Assembly (NCBI GenBank): GCA_036346255.1
Contig: CM070640.1
Location: forward strand, 37,319,238 to 37,383,237
Source of the DNA: Ampelocalamus luodianensis
Lineage: Eukaryota > Streptophyta > Magnoliopsida > Poales > Poaceae
Direction of reading: 5' to 3'
Length of the DNA stretch: 64,000 nt
Shown: piece by piece, positions 31,222 through 43,931 of the stretch
Numbering within the stretch: position 1 is the stretch's first letter
How the letters are laid out: each line of letters opens with the position of its first letter
Made by a program: the position numbers and the translations under genes
Notes under the pieces: generated by a model
What the model saw: the letters and a program-made list of their open reading frames with translations, nothing else
What the model was told of the DNA's origin: nothing
Databases searched by the model: none

Positions 31222-33835
31222 TGTAACACCCCGGCTCAACACTAAGCCCGGAATGCCACTAAACTACATTAACTATTAATTTTAATTTACAATAAATTCC
31301 AGTAAGTAGTTGAATAATAAAACCCATCTACGAGTTACAATAAAAACATTAAGCATAATATAATAATCATAAGTATTGATTTTCTAGGTAGCAATACCGA
31401 ATGATAAATCAATAATTGATAAGTTGTCCATAGCGAGGCTATTGTATGAATGAATCAAGCTCCAACCAAACATCTAGAATTATTCAAAATTATCAAATAC
31501 TAAAGAGAATATCATCACACTATAATACGAGTTATCATGACAAAAAGAATCAAGTAATTGCAATGGTTGCAAGTGTTTCATGTGCGCTATCCCCTCCCAT
31601 GCGAGATATCGTCAATGTCCACATATAGCAACAATACAACAAGGGTGAGTCTATGACTCAGCAAGAACATAATAAAACAATGAACAATAATTTAATAGCC
31701 ATAATCAATATCATCATCAACACATCCACATATCCTCTTCATGATCATACTCAAATATCAAATCCATTTTTCATTTAATGCAAAGTAACTCTATACTACA
31801 TGCTCACATGCTCATTCCATCGCTTATACCAGTATAACATGAGTGAACACCCGCGACAGTGTCCACCCTTTCATCAAGCCCATCCTCCAAGGATCGGGGA
31901 TCTCTCCACTCCCGTGGAGTCTCTACCACGAGGTAGATATGTGATCATCATGATCACCTTCTCTTTTGTGCAATGATGCACATGATGCAACAATTCAATT
32001 CAATTTAATCTCATCAAATATTTCATTAACCACAATTCATGTCTTCATCTTCAAAATTGATACCATAGTCATTCACAAGACGTGTAATTGAATAATGTAA
32101 TGGAATAAATAGCATAATGGCAATGGATAATAAAGAAAACAACAATCAAACCATCGATCACCGTTCTACTATGCACTTGCTTCTTATCCTCTCAGAGCCA
32201 GGTAGCAAGATGGTGCAAGGTTCTAGATGCACCACTACCTAAACAAACAATTAAACATACTAAATAACACACTACCACAACACCAAAACAATAAGCTAAT
32301 CACCTTCGCTTGTCTACACAAAATTGACACATTTAGCTTAGTTCTACCAGACGCACTACCCATTGTCCCAATAGTAATATGGCTCTAACTATCTCCTCTG
32401 AACCCCACAAAATTGCCTACAACTTTCTAGTTATGACGAACATCTGAATTCGCTGTTTACTTCCTCGTTTTCAATCCCAAAGTTTACCCCAGAATCTGGG
32501 AGGACGGACCACTTCATAATTTTGTATCTTTTTTATATAACTTGAAAAGTAATGAACAATAGCAATTCTGCAATATACTCAAAACATATACTCAGAAGTG
32601 GGAAGGGGCTCATCAGGTAGAGAGCAACACGGCGGCTAGGAACGTGATCAGCTCGCCAAAGAGGAGGAAGATGACGGTGATGCAGATCTCCATGGCTCCA
32701 ACTGTGAGAATAAGCACAGGAAAGGGATGAGCGGTGCTCTAAATGGAAAAGGACATGTGTGTCAACCAAGGAAGCTCACTGATAAGGAATGGCACAGTGG
32801 CATGCTCGCCGGCGTTGAGGAAGATGACGTCGTTCCCAGCAATCCATAAGACCAAGAGCTCTTGTTCTTGGAGAGAAGCTTAGAAATGGTAAGCTGGAGG
32901 AGATAACGCGGTCAGCTCGGCTTAAAAATGAAAGAGAAGAATGAGAGAAGAGCACTAGAATTCACGAGCGCGGCACGAAAGAGTGGTCGGAGCAGCGTGT
33001 TTCTCGTTCTCCCTCGTCCGTGCGCAACAAGAGGAGAAGAAAAATAGGAAGATGCGGAGCGCGGCGATGGAACAAGATGACGACGTGGTCAGGAGCTCGC
33101 GCATGTGGTTAACACGGTCTGGACGGAGCGGCTCAGTCAGTACGGGCGACGGTGACACAACGCGGCACTTACCCACTCGTGGATAGGTGACGGTGGATAG
33201 TGTGAGCTGAGGTGGCGACGATCGGGTCCACCGGTAGCGACAGGGTGCAATGACGGGCGAGCGGAGCACCTCTCCTCGCGGGTGTGCGAGCGCACGGCGA
33301 ATGGACGGGTGAGAGGTGGACGAAGGGGTCTAACATGTGGGTCCCGAGCCCACCGGTCAGTGGTAGCAAAGGAAAGCAATAGAAAGAAGGCATAAAACGA
33401 AAGAATACGCCTTCGCGCTAGGGAGACGGGAAAAATGAAAGGAGGAAAGCGGCTTCGGGCTGGAAATGGTGCGTGGGTTGGAAATGGGACAAAATAGTAG
33501 TGTGCCAGGCCAAGGGGAAGGAAGTTGTCCCGAGAAGGAAACCCGCATTATTTTCTGCATTAAATAACTCCAGAATAAAAATTATAATTTTTTAAATTAG
33601 CAAACCAACTCTGACAATTATATATAAAAAATTAGAGAGTCCTAAACCATCTAGTATTTAGCAAAATTATTTTCAGGATTCTAACAGCTTTTAAATTTTT
33701 TGCGAAAATTCTTTTGTTGCTGCCTTTATTAGAAAAAATTAAATAAAATGCCAAAAATTCAAAGAAAATGGTAAAAATGTAGAATTTCATATTTTAGGCA
33801 TAAACAACAGATAATACAATTTTTCGGTTGTTACA
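31222..33835 (-). mobile_element. Probable solo LTR, 2.6 kb, TGTAACA/TGTTACA ends
   Basis: The plus strand starts TGTAACACCCCGGC and ends CGGTTGTTACA. Ends of this type are known for large Gypsy LTRs. No internal domain, primer site or polypurine tract is seen. Flanks are CTAGG and CGTGA, so there is no target duplication. Short frames within (32533-33560) show no family features. Minus orientation is inferred because the AT-rich block (33560-33835) resembles the 5' start of the other large LTRs here. Confidence 0.45.
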
Positions 33836-33917
33836 CGTGAATTCTATGTAAACGGTTGTTTCTACCTATTAATGCAATGACACACAAGCCTTTTGCGTGT
33901 TGTTGAAAAAAAAAAGA
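33836..33917 (+). mobile_element. Possible LINE 3' tail with poly(A)
   Basis: TTTCTACCTATTAATGCAAT, then CACACAAGCCTTTTGCGTG and a run of A at about 33906-33916 recall the 3' ends of grass L1-type LINEs. The rest of the LINE is not seen, possibly separated by the LTR to the left. Confidence 0.35.
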
Positions 33918-34534
33918 GAGTAAGCCCAAACATATTGGACACTAGTGAAGTACACAAAACCTAACGAATTTTGCGAGCCCACTGTGAGCAATTTGCATGT
34001 GTTAAGATCAGCACTTGCAAGTTTTTGGTCCTGCTAGCTCAAGGTTGTAGCACAAGCTTAAGCTTAAGGACCAAAGCTAGCCATGTCAAGAAAAAAGGAG
34101 GAGGACGCTGCCCATACGCATGTATATGTGATTAGCGATAGGTCAACACAACAAAATATTCCAATATGCTTTGGGCCCTATTGAAAAGACGGCTCGATGC
34201 ATTATCCAAATTGATCTCATGCATACCAACCAATGGGCAGTTGCCTTTGGATCGAAAACCATCTACATATATACCCTTCAATTAATCTTATTTTAGTCGA
34301 TCGAAGTCAAAGATGTGCTATGCATGGTCCTAGCAGCTAGCTAGCAGCTCATAGATTCCTTGGTACGTACATTTATATTTTCCATAAACATGCAAAGTAC
34401 ACTTGTAGATTGTTAAAGCTAGGGTGTACGATCACTAGCTAGATCATATATACTGGCCTAGCTGTTCGAAACACTAGTTGTTCTTACATTACATGCACTG
34501 GATCCAAACCCGTTAAGGAAACCCTAGCAACATC
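33918..34534. other. Upstream flank of the first glutaredoxin gene
   Basis: No frame or repeat is identified. The sequence is rich in GCTAGC-type words (CTAGCTAGC near 34330 and 34430), common in rice promoters. Confidence 0.35.
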
Positions 34535-34542
34535 TATAAAAG
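34535..34542 (+). promoter_or_regulatory. TATA box of glutaredoxin gene 1
   Basis: TATAAAAG lies 175 bp before the ATG at 34710, in the context CATCTATAAAAGGCAGCC. Confidence 0.75.
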
Positions 34543-34709
34543 GCAGCCACCCCCTGCTCTACCAGACCATCCCAAGTCATCGCATCTGATCTACGAGCAG
34601 CTCCAAGCTACACACAAGCTCACTAGCTAGCTAGCACACTCCCAAGTCTCCTTCTCAGAGCCAGGCTTGCCTCGAGGTTCGCGCACACGCATTACACGTC
34701 AGACGGCAA

Positions 34710-35021
34710 ATGGACCGCGTGATGAACCTGGCGTCGGAGCGGGCGGTGGTCGTCTTCACCCTGAGCTCCTGCTGCATGTGCCACACCATGACGCGCCTCT
34801 TCTGCGACCTCGGGGTCAATGCGTTGGTGCACGAGCTGGACCAGGACCCTAGGGGCAAGGAGATGGAGAAGGAGCTCCTCAAGCTGCTGGGGAGGGGGCC
34901 GCCCGTGCCGGCGGTGTTCGTCGGCGGGAAGCTCGTCGGCGGAACCAACAAGGTCATGTCCCTGCACCTCGGAGGCGAGCTGGTTCCTATGCTGAAGAAT
35001 GCTGGTGCCCTCTGGCTGTAG
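34710..35021 (+). CDS. CC-type (ROXY-like) glutaredoxin, CCMC active site
   Basis: This is an intronless 103-aa protein from ATG 34710 (context GGCAAATGGACC) to TAG 35019-35021. The single glutaredoxin domain fills it. Residues 21-24 are CCMC, followed by HT; PPVPAVFVGGKLVGG near residues 64-78 is the cis-Pro and glutathione-binding region; the end is ALWL. CC-type glutaredoxins are a land-plant class that acts with TGA bZIP factors in the nucleus in development and defence, and the C-terminal ALWL is known to matter for TGA contact. The usual family length is 100 to 110 aa, so it is complete. A close paralogue lies 4.9 kb downstream on the same strand. GC-rich antisense frames over it are composition shadows. 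Confidence 0.93.
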   Translation: MDRVMNLASERAVVVFTLSSCCMCHTMTRLFCDLGVNALVHELDQDPRGKEMEKELLKLLGRGPPVPAVFVGGKLVGGTNKVMSLHLGGELVPMLKNAGALWL

Positions 35022-38000
35022 AGGGTACAGTACATAATTAAGCTCGAGACCTACCTAGCTAGCTCCGTCTGGTACCACTTCGATCGGAAAAATAAAATAT
35101 AGTTGAGGAGTGTCAAGTACGCGTTTACCTAGAATAACCTAATGGCCTAGTACATGTGTCAAGGCAGGTTTTTCAATCCTGTCCTGACAATAATAAGGTT
35201 TTAATTAGCTCGCTAGTATAGTGAGCGATATGATGCATGCGCATGGTTTATGTAATAATATCCCCCATTTTGATGTTTCTGTGCTAATTAACTACCATCG
35301 ATGTATGCATGTGCACTCACCTTTTTGCATAGTTGCATTGATCATCTTAGTTATAGTGATACTTGTTTCTTTGCAAGGTTTGTTGTATGCACATTAATCA
35401 CGGCAGATCAACAAAGAAATGGTATAATTATTTACGGGAACACGCACTCATATTTATCTAAAAATAACACGTAATAATAAGAATGTATATACACGCATGC
35501 ACATGCGATGAGACACATTTATCTATTGTGTTTGGGGTCTTGCAAAATAGAGAACTGCACACAAGTATGATCAGTTTGTGTGCACAGTAAAATATGATGT
35601 ACTTATCTTTAATTATATCTCGTTTTTACCTTTTTGTTTTTTGTAGTAATAATATATTCACCATATTTTTCAAAAACGTTGTGCAAAAATATTGTCATTT
35701 TTTTATAGAAAAGGGACGCACTAAGAAGTGTAACATTTCCAATTTGCAAGCCCTGTGAAAAGTATCTAGCTAGGACTGAACACGCACACTGAAAGTCAGA
35801 TCAGTAAGGCCCTATTTAATTTGGAGCACAAGAATTTCACATAAATTAGCAGAAATTTCACATAAATCAGCTCAATTCTCGTGTTCAAAGTGAGCGTAAG
35901 CCGCACGGCCCAAAACCACAGTTATGGGCCAGAACCTGGACCCCGATGCACGACGTCACATGGCCAAGGCGTCCTACGGTGGGATGTGGAAGTAAAGTCT
36001 AACAAGGCGTCCTGTAAATTTATGATTACAATAAAAACAGCTTCAACTGGCATTAAATTATAATGTATGTGAAAGTAAATGTGATATCCATTTTTTACTG
36101 CCACGTATATCATAGCGATTTCATTTTTTACGTGTTTTAGGAATTGCAATGCGGGGAAGGGGAGTTGCATATTTGCAGCGACGCTTGGGTATCTGTTCTT
36201 CTCTCTCTGGGGTCAATCACAACATTTTGTCAGCCACGAACCCACAGAACCCCCCCCCCGACGACACATGGCCAGTATATGAATGGCTGAAGGTGCTAGT
36301 AAACTCCAATGAGGAGTCAAGTAAAATCGTTAGTGCAGTAAAATATTTGGAATGTATACATAAGTAAATATTATATCCATTTTTACTACCAAGCACATCA
36401 CATCTGTTTTAAATTTTTTTCAATTTTTTCTCGGAAATCAATAGCGGGTGAAGTTTCATATATTATGGGGATGGGCCACAACGTTCGGGTTCTCCACTAT
36501 TGTTGCTAATTTAGAATCTCTCTTTTTGGTGGCACTACAACCCTCAAAAAATACATGTGATGAAATCATAGGCTCTTTGGCGATCTCCACCGCCTCCATT
36601 ACCGTCAGGATAAGCGGTGGTCTTCCGCTCCACCCCCACCACCGTCCTGTACATACCCCGTTGTGAGCAAAAAATAACCGTGTGCATTGTTTCCTTTTTC
36701 TTGCGACGGGAAATAACTAGGGGTTTTTTGCAGTGCGATTCTCAACCATGCACGCGTTTTGCGATGATGGGCTGGCATCATTTATTTTTGGTTCAGTCGG
36801 CCATGGATGTGTATCCTCGTTTTGATATAGGATTATAGTGGGTTCCACCCAAAAATTTCCCTAATTCCACACAATCGAGTTCTTCACGTCGATTCCCCCA
36901 AAATGAGGGGTTCTCCAATGCTAGTGCGTCTGGATCCACTAAATCCTGGCATATACAAGTTTTGAAGTAAATACACGCGTTCTTAATTAGAACTCATGGT
37001 TTTTGCTCTCTTTTTTGCGCCTGGGATAGTAAATGAGGACATCCGGTGAGATCCCCTTGAAGGTGAGAAAGATCAGCACCGAGGGCAGACAGTCGGTGCT
37101 GACGATTTACTGATCTCATGCATGTGATACACGCAGGTTTTGAATCCATACTTTACTAGAAATCAATCGAGGCTATACACACATGGATATCTGTTAATGC
37201 AACTAAGATGATAGAGAGATAGATGGATATAAAGGCGATGGGCGCGCATGCATGCATGGGATATATTGCGGTCGATCGATCTCGGATCGCGGCATCACAC
37301 ATGCTCTGTATACATTCGCTATCCCGGTGAGGTAATGTTGATATTGAGCACCTGCAAGAGAGAAAAGAGACGATGCCTCTAGCTACTTGCATTTGATGAC
37401 TACTAGCTACTTTATCTTTTGCATCTGCATCAATGTCTTTATTTTGATAGATTCCAAAACCACAGTGGGGATGGATAGATGAGATCTAGCAAGCTAGCTA
37501 GCCACGCATATGGCCAAAGGCGCCGTGGCTTATTGGGTGCCACATTATTGTGAGCACGAGAGCTCAATTCCTATATGCATGGTAGCTAGGGCTCCATCTC
37601 CTAATGCATGTGGAATCACTTTATTTTTTTTATTTTTGTTTTAGTTGCTTTGTCTTTTGTTTTGTTTTGTCTTGTTGTCTCGTGGAATCAAATTGATTTT
37701 GTACCTGTGCATGCGACGAACAGTAGATCGACGGATATCGATGGCGACGCGGTACATATATTCGTGTCGTGTAACTTGTTGTACGATCAATTCTATGCGC
37801 TTCGACTTTTCGGTGGATATCGTTATCGCTGATCTCTGTGGGTTTTGGTTTTTCGCAGTTTTTTTTCTAATATGTGCAAGGACAGTACGACGGTATATTA
37901 TGTACAAATTAAATGTAACTTCTCAGCAAACTAACATTGGATCACTCAGCCATGTAGGGAAGTACACGCATGCAAGACGTTAAATTAAAGACTGAAACTG

Positions 38001-39826
38001 GTCAAAATTGTTAAAGTTTCTTTATGAAAAAATCAAGGGCGAAATTTCACTTACCAGATAAAATTCTACCAATTTATATATACCAAGTTACCAGGTGTAC
38101 AATCAATCCACATATATTCTTCAAGATCGTCCCAAGTTGAATTATCTCGACCTGCATGTGGCTGCATCTAAAGATGCTAAACCGTACGTATGTAGTACTT
38201 CCATTTAAATGGAGTAGTTGAAAAATTAATTAAGTGGCGATAACACATAGGTACGTTATGTATGGTTCTAATAAGTTTGGAACAAGCACAAGATGCAATT
38301 CCCCCGGTGAAAAACATTAGACATTCCATCTTTGGAAAACTGCACATGACGTTACTTTGCGTATAATCATCTCTATACGTACGTTTCCTTAGACATTACT
38401 TCACATTTTATTTGGAAATATTGGAGACTAATTAAGTACTTTGTTGGTAGTTACTTTTTGCCGAAAGGCAGGTGGCGTTTTCCATTTATTTTAATTTTGA
38501 GAATTTTTGTTTATGGATCAACTTCTTATGGGAAAATTTTAACATTGTTGTCTCACTGATATGTCAGTCGAGCTCAAGTTCAGTATGTTTTAGCAGCAAA
38601 CAAGTTTTGCATGTTCACATTTACAGTAACTTCCTTCTCAAAATTAAGCTGTTCTCTGTGTAACTATATATATATTACAGAGGCTATGCCCTTAATTTCT
38701 TCATTTCTGTATACAGCTTACCGCTTATAAGCTAATACTTCAAATATTTGTAAATTAAAATTAATTCATGCATGTATAAGACCATTGACATACATCAGCA
38801 TCCAATGCTGTCGTTATGTGGCCCTGGCACTGAAAAAGGAATAGCGGATTCAAACCTTATCAAAAACATGAGGACCTTTCAAGCTTTGGAGGGATTCCAT
38901 ATTTTTGCAGTGGTTGGCATCCAAAAATATCCCAATATTCCCCATATATCTTGCTATCCCCCATTTAAAGTTGTTTTAAACGTTATCCAGTATGCTTGCA
39001 TGTCTGCTAGCTGCTTTAATTTATCAAATTAATGGACATGGACACATGCATATATAATGAAAAACTATTTCCTGCGGTATACATGTATATAATTTTTTGT
39101 AGAGAAAGTTTATATATAAGCGGTCATGTTTGGAGAATAGTTGGTTTTTGCATATGAAAAAATAGGACACATAGATGAACTTTTGTGGTATAGGCCAAGC
39201 TATGAATAGCCTAGTAGTGATTATTCTGGTAGATGACATTTCCTTTAAATTCTAGTATTAATGCAAATGCTAGCCAGATAGTATATATGTCAAACGAAAT
39301 TTTGCATTGGTTTCATTTTTATTTTAACAATCAGAAGAGTCCTGAATTTCAATTTGTTCTAATACCAAAATAAAATCAATGCTATGCACTGATCCTCACG
39401 ATCAGTAAAGAAAATACCCACAGTTTGGAACAAAAATTGTCATATTCTAATCGATATACTTTTCCTTCTTTATGAAAATTTTTGTTATATAGACTTAGAC
39501 TTACAATATTTTTTTTCTGTAAAATATATGTGCTTTCCAAAATCTGGTGGAATCGTGATTCTACGATCCGATCCAACGATCTTGGTTCCCGCCCTATGGG
39601 CGATTAAAACATGTACGTACGTACATAATAGCTGTGGCTCCGTGGGCGGTCGAACTCGTGGATGTGTAACAGCACAGTACTACTTGCTGTAAGTAGCATG
39701 CATGTCGTGAATTAACATAGAAAGCACACAAAGACGAATGATAAGTCACGTCCAATTGGCATATATTCAAAATGGATTGTTCCTGCATGCACACACTGTT
39801 CTCCTCTTCCTCCGTCGAATGAGCAC
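35022..39826. other. Spacer between the glutaredoxin genes
   Basis: About 4.8 kb is AT-rich without a supported gene. A small palindromic patch, GAGCACAAGAATTTCACATA...CTCGTGTTC, lies at 35826-35887 after GGCCCTATTTAATT and may be a short MITE. Runs of C at 36252-36260 and of GCTAGCTAGC near 37490-37500 are low complexity. Short plus-strand frames (37608-37983) have no domain. Confidence 0.4.
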
Positions 39827-39834
39827 TATAAAAG
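39827..39834 (+). promoter_or_regulatory. TATA box of glutaredoxin gene 2
   Basis: TATAAAAG (context GAGCACTATAAAAGGGCC) lies 125 bp before the ATG at 39952. Confidence 0.75.
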
Positions 39835-39951
39835 GGCCTAACACCCTGCACTGACAAACCACACACAACCAACCACAATCACCTACTGAATCCAGCGTGC
39901 GAGAAACACTAAGCAACACTAGCTAGCTCGACCCAACGTACGTCGGTGGCG

Positions 39952-40263
39952 ATGGAGAGGGTGACGAGGCTGTCGTCGGAGAAGGCGGTGGTGATCTTCA
40001 CGGAGAGCACGTGCCCTATGTGCCACACGGTGGCGAGCCTCTTCTCCGACCTCGGCGTGAGCGCGGCGGTGCACGAGCTGGACAAGGACCCCCGCGGCCG
40101 CGAGATGGAGCGGGACCTCGCCCGCCGCCTCGGCCGCGCGCCGCCCGTCCCCGCCGTATTCATCGGCGGCAAGCTCGTCGGCTCCACCGACAGGGTCATG
40201 TCGCTGCACCTCGGCGGCAAGCTCGTGCCCATGCTCAAGGGCGCAGGGGCCATATGGCTCTGA
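39952..40263 (+). CDS. CC-type-clade glutaredoxin with CPMC active site
   Basis: This is an intronless 103-aa protein. I place the start at ATG 39952 (GGTGGCGATGGAG), since no ATG lies upstream in frame and the length then equals that of its neighbour. The two proteins align end to end without gaps. Shared parts include KAVVIFT before the active site, DLGV..AVHELD.DPRG.EME, PPVPAVFIGGKLVGS and VMSLHLGGKLVPMLK..GAIWL. Residues 21-24 are CPMC, not the CCxC that names the class: Pro replaces the second Cys, as in CPYC-type dithiol glutaredoxins. Overall similarity and the AIWL end still put it in the CC/ROXY clade. It has its own TATA box. Codon use is extremely GC-rich (many third-position G or C), more so than its neighbour. 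Confidence 0.92.
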   Translation: MERVTRLSSEKAVVIFTESTCPMCHTVASLFSDLGVSAAVHELDKDPRGREMERDLARRLGRAPPVPAVFIGGKLVGSTDRVMSLHLGGKLVPMLKGAGAIWL

Positions 40264-42034
40264 GAAATATTAACTCATATTAATTTGCATGCATGCGTAA
40301 AAAGAACGTATACGTACGTGGTGCTACAGTGAGTGTGAAGTAGTACATCAATGAAATTATGATAAGGATGATATATACGTATGAGAGGTACGTACTCTAG
40401 TCCGGACACTTGGCCAGCTGTTCGATCGGTGATGGACGGCTCTAGCCGGATATATGGCTAAGTGAAGTCCTCACGTGAGAATAGTTCCCAAAAGCACGAG
40501 AGATTGGTGATAAGGTGACTCGAGTAAGGAAGGATAAACCCATGTGTCTTTAGATGTAAAATGGGCTTTATTTCCCCTCCCAACTCTTTTTCAATGAGAG
40601 ATGTATTAAGCACTTAATTTTGTGATCATTTATATATGCTGGATCCCCATTAATTGAGACAATGTATCTTCTTTTCTTTTCTTTTCTTTTAACTATAGAG
40701 ACAATTTATCTTATAAATTAGTGTTTGAATTTATGACCGTGCTGCTAGGTACGGGTCGAACTGAACTCATTCAACCCATCTAAGGGTGTATAGCCGAGTC
40801 TAACAATCTAGTTGTAAGAAACATGTCTTACGCTCCGTTCTCAAACAGATGTCGTGCATGCAGTCAGTATTTAAAAACTTGAGCGGTTAGCTAATCACGT
40901 TTAAAAAGCGGGAACTCTAATTAACATCAGCAGTAAGACTATACTTGGACAGCATGAATCAAGGTAGAACTTGAAAGGACATGCATATATGACCTTCTCT
41001 AGCTATATAATTAAAGGAGGTGCAACCGTGCGTACGTGCAAGGACGAGATCAGATGAGTAAAATTATGTTGAATATTTCTTAGGTTTCTTTCTAATGATG
41101 TTGGTGGCGTTTCAGTGGTTGATATAAAATAACTCCTTTAATGCAATGTTTCATATAATCAAGACTTGTAGACCACAGTTTCTAATTTTTCATTAATCTT
41201 CCCTATCTAGATTTAAGAACAGTACTGTACTACATTAATTCTGCTTCCATGATCTCTCCCCCATCTCTCTGGCCATTTCCCTGAAGTTCTACTTACATGC
41301 ATGCTTTCATTTGGGGCACTTCGACCTGGAGAGAGAGAGAGAGAGAGTTCCAAATTAATGAATCCTATGGCCCAAACGATTGGGTTAAAAGGCCCAGTTT
41401 GGCCCAACAGCCCTCTGCTTCGGCCTTGTTTTATTTTTCATTTTAGTGAACAAAAATAACTAACGAAAAGTATTTTCGAGGAACAAGATGGTTTTTTTCG
41501 GTTGCAAGGAAGACACACGCACAAACACCATCACTCACTCACATCACACGCAAACACGGTAGTGCATCCCCTTAGCAGACGCCTAGAATGACGGAGGCTA
41601 GGGTAAATCTACAACCTCACAAACTCAGGTATACGTAAAGAGGCATCCGGATTTAAACTTTGGTGTATGAAATCATCCACCTACAACTTTACGAGGTTCA
41701 ATATGAAAGGAAAAAAAACGTTATCGTTTGTTAAATAAGCCTTCTTTACAGTTGGCACAACAGAAGATAGCCAAACAAGGGGCACACATAATCTAATCGA
41801 GAACTCGAGATCAGTTGTTCTCAATCTCGTGCTTGGCCACTAACCATTAGCTGAAACCCATACTGTAAGCTGTCAAAGAGAAATATAGTGTAAAGATTCA
41901 CATGGAAAATTGGCAACAAAAAGGAAATCTTTCCGGTTGCAAATTAACCCTATACCACTGCCTATCTGTCATCGTCCACGCATCATGCATTGACAATGTG
42001 GCTAGGGGCGGAGCTGGCTACAGGCCAAGCCTCG
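40264..42034. other. Downstream flank of glutaredoxin gene 2
   Basis: No gene is supported. A CTTTT run lies at 40672-40690 and a (GA)n tract at 41329-41347. From 41480 to 41700 the sequence has a repetitive look (ACACACGCACAAACACCATCACTCACTCACA) without identifiable ends. Confidence 0.4.
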
Positions 42035-42610
42035 CACTACCACACAAAGGATCATCACAGATAGTTTAGAACCCTCATCACTGACGGTTTTTGAACCGTC
42101 TGATTTATTACGTTTATGATAAGAGGCGATTATCACATACGGTTTTTTAGCCGTTTATGATAAGTCAACGCAGACGGTTTGTATAAATAATCGTCTATGA
42201 ACGCCAACTATTAAATACGGTTTCGACCACGAAACCGTCTGTGATATATCAACCATCACAGACGGTTATGTTTACCAAGGATCCAAAAGCCGTTCCCGCG
42301 GGGAATCCCGGTCGGCGGCCGGGGAAAAAACCGGCCGGTTACCGGATTTCCCAGAAAAAAACCCAATTGAATTTCACTTGAATTTGCTTAAAAACCAGCC
42401 AAAACTCGAAATTTGAACTTGCAAAACCCGAAAAAAAAACCAGCCGGTTTTCCGTTCCTGGATCCCACCTGTAAATCCAATAACTGGTGGTTACCGACAG
42501 ATTTTTTTTCTTCCCTGGTGTTTACCAACTGTCTGTGAGGGGCTACATATCACAGACAGTTCGTGCACATAACCGTTTGTGATAGTAGGCATTCATAGAC
42601 GGTTTATACT
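42035..42610 (+). mobile_element. CACTA (En/Spm) end with subterminal ACGGTTT repeats
   Basis: It begins CACTACCACACAAAGGATCA, a CACTA-type terminus. Over the next 570 bp the motif AACCGTCTGTGAT and its complement (ATCACAGACGGTT) occur about ten times in both orientations, as in the transposase-binding subterminal zone of CACTA elements. A GGATCC-bounded insert (about 42281-42463, rich in CCGG) interrupts it. It may be one end of the element that carries the Ulp1-like pseudogene to the right, but the other terminus was not found. Confidence 0.55.
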
Positions 42611-42629
42611 ACAAACCGTCATGATAGTT

Positions 42630-42631
<2 letters not shown>

Positions 42632-42689
<58 letters not shown>
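42632..42689. repeat. (TA)n microsatellite
   Basis: About 29 perfect TA dinucleotides follow the CACTA subterminal zone. Confidence 0.95.
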
Positions 42690-42692
<3 letters not shown>

Positions 42693-43040
42693 ACTAGCCT
42701 TAGGAAATGCTAGTCATGCCCTCTCAAAAACAATATCAGATAACAGATACAAGCAAATATATAAATACATAGATATATCACAGATACACATATATCAATC
42801 ACAGATACAAATATATGTCACATATAAACAAATTTACAGATTGATTATAGATAATTTGTCATAATATTTTTACAATATGTTTACAAATACAGTAAGAAAA
42901 CATTGTTTGTCACTAAAAATTTTATTCAATCTCGGGCGTGTGAAACTCTCCTTTTGGGTTAATGACCTCCGTCATTAAGAAGGTGGCTAGCCGTCCTCGA
43001 ATTTCGGAAACTGATGTTGATGCCCTGTCGCTAGGAAGAG

Positions 43041-43068
43041 TATATATATATATATATATATATATATA
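43041..43068. repeat. (TA)n microsatellite left of Micron-like copy 1
   Basis: Fourteen TA units directly abut GGAAGCC at 43069. Confidence 0.9.
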
Positions 43069-43462
43069 GGAAGCCTTTCTCCTACTCCCGGGTGTAGTTA
43101 CTCCTTATTCCGTATCTTACAATGTAGGGAGTATCTTGCGCAACCGAGAGTATGTATGTGTAGTATACGAGTATATAAGACCACCTAGGTGGTATTCACA
43201 CTTTTTCAGGGGTGGTATGTATAATTTTTTAGATATACTCCTTTTTATGTGACATACTCCTTTTTATATGCGAATATGAAGGTATTTACAAAATATGCTA
43301 AAAACTATAGACTCTCTTGTAATTTTTTCGTGTGGTTTACATTGGAGTATCTTATAATTAGTATATGAGTATACCCAAAGTGATAAAGGAGTATGTCAAG
43401 TTCTTTTAGGTGGTATATCAAAAGTGGGAGTAACTACACCCGGGAGTAGAAAGTATTTTTCC
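43069..43462 (+). mobile_element. Micron-like (TA)n-flanked element, copy 1 (394 bp)
   Basis: It has inverted ends: left GGAAGCCTTTCTCCTACTCCCG..., right complement GGAAAAATACTTTCTACTCCCG, both continuing GGTGTAGTTACTCC. It lies exactly between (TA)n tracts, as described for the rice Micron family, which targets TA microsatellites and is about 390 bp long. It has no coding capacity. Confidence 0.75.
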
Positions 43463-43497
43463 TATATATATACATATATACATATATATATATATAT
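43463..43497. repeat. Imperfect (TA)n tract between Micron-like copies
   Basis: TATATATATACATATATACA-type sequence of 35 bp joins the two copies. Confidence 0.85.
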
Positions 43498-43852
43498 GAA
43501 GTATTTTTCCTACTCCCGGGAGTAGTTACTCCCTATTCCGTATCTCACATATCTTACAACGTAAGGAGTATCTTGCGCAACCGAGAGTATGTATGTGTAG
43601 TATATGAGTATATAAGATCATATAGGTGGTATTTACATATTTTCAGAGGTGGTATGTAAAAATTTTAGACATACTCCTTTTTATGTGTGGATATGAAGGT
43701 ATTTACAAAATATACTAAAAACTTAGACTCTTTTGCAAATTTTTCACGTGGTTCACATTGGAATATCTTATAATTAGTATATGAGTATACCCAAAGTGAT
43801 AATGGAGTATGTCAAGTTCTTTTAGGTGGTATATCAAAGGTGGGAGTAGAAA

Positions 43853-43854
<2 letters not shown>
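43498..43854 (+). mobile_element. Micron-like element, copy 2 (about 357 bp)
   Basis: It aligns with copy 1 along its length (ATCTTGCGCAACCGAGAGTA, GTGATAATGGAGTATGTCAA). The right end is shorter: the last part of the inverted repeat is lost and (TA)n begins after GTAGAAAG. Confidence 0.75.

Positions 43855-43928
<74 letters not shown>
43855..43928. repeat. (TA)n microsatellite right of Micron-like copy 2
   Basis: About 36 TA units. The IYIYIY frame read here on the minus strand is an artefact of the repeat. Confidence 0.95.

Positions 43929-43931
<3 letters not shown>

Noticed and set aside
31217..33840. Target duplication for the TGTAACA-ended LTR
   Set aside because: Flanks CTAGG and CGTGA differ; the solo LTR call rests on its ends only.
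34655..35035. Long antisense ORFs over the glutaredoxin genes (also at 39909-40253)
   Set aside because: Both are shadows of GC-rich codon use in the sense genes; no independent features.
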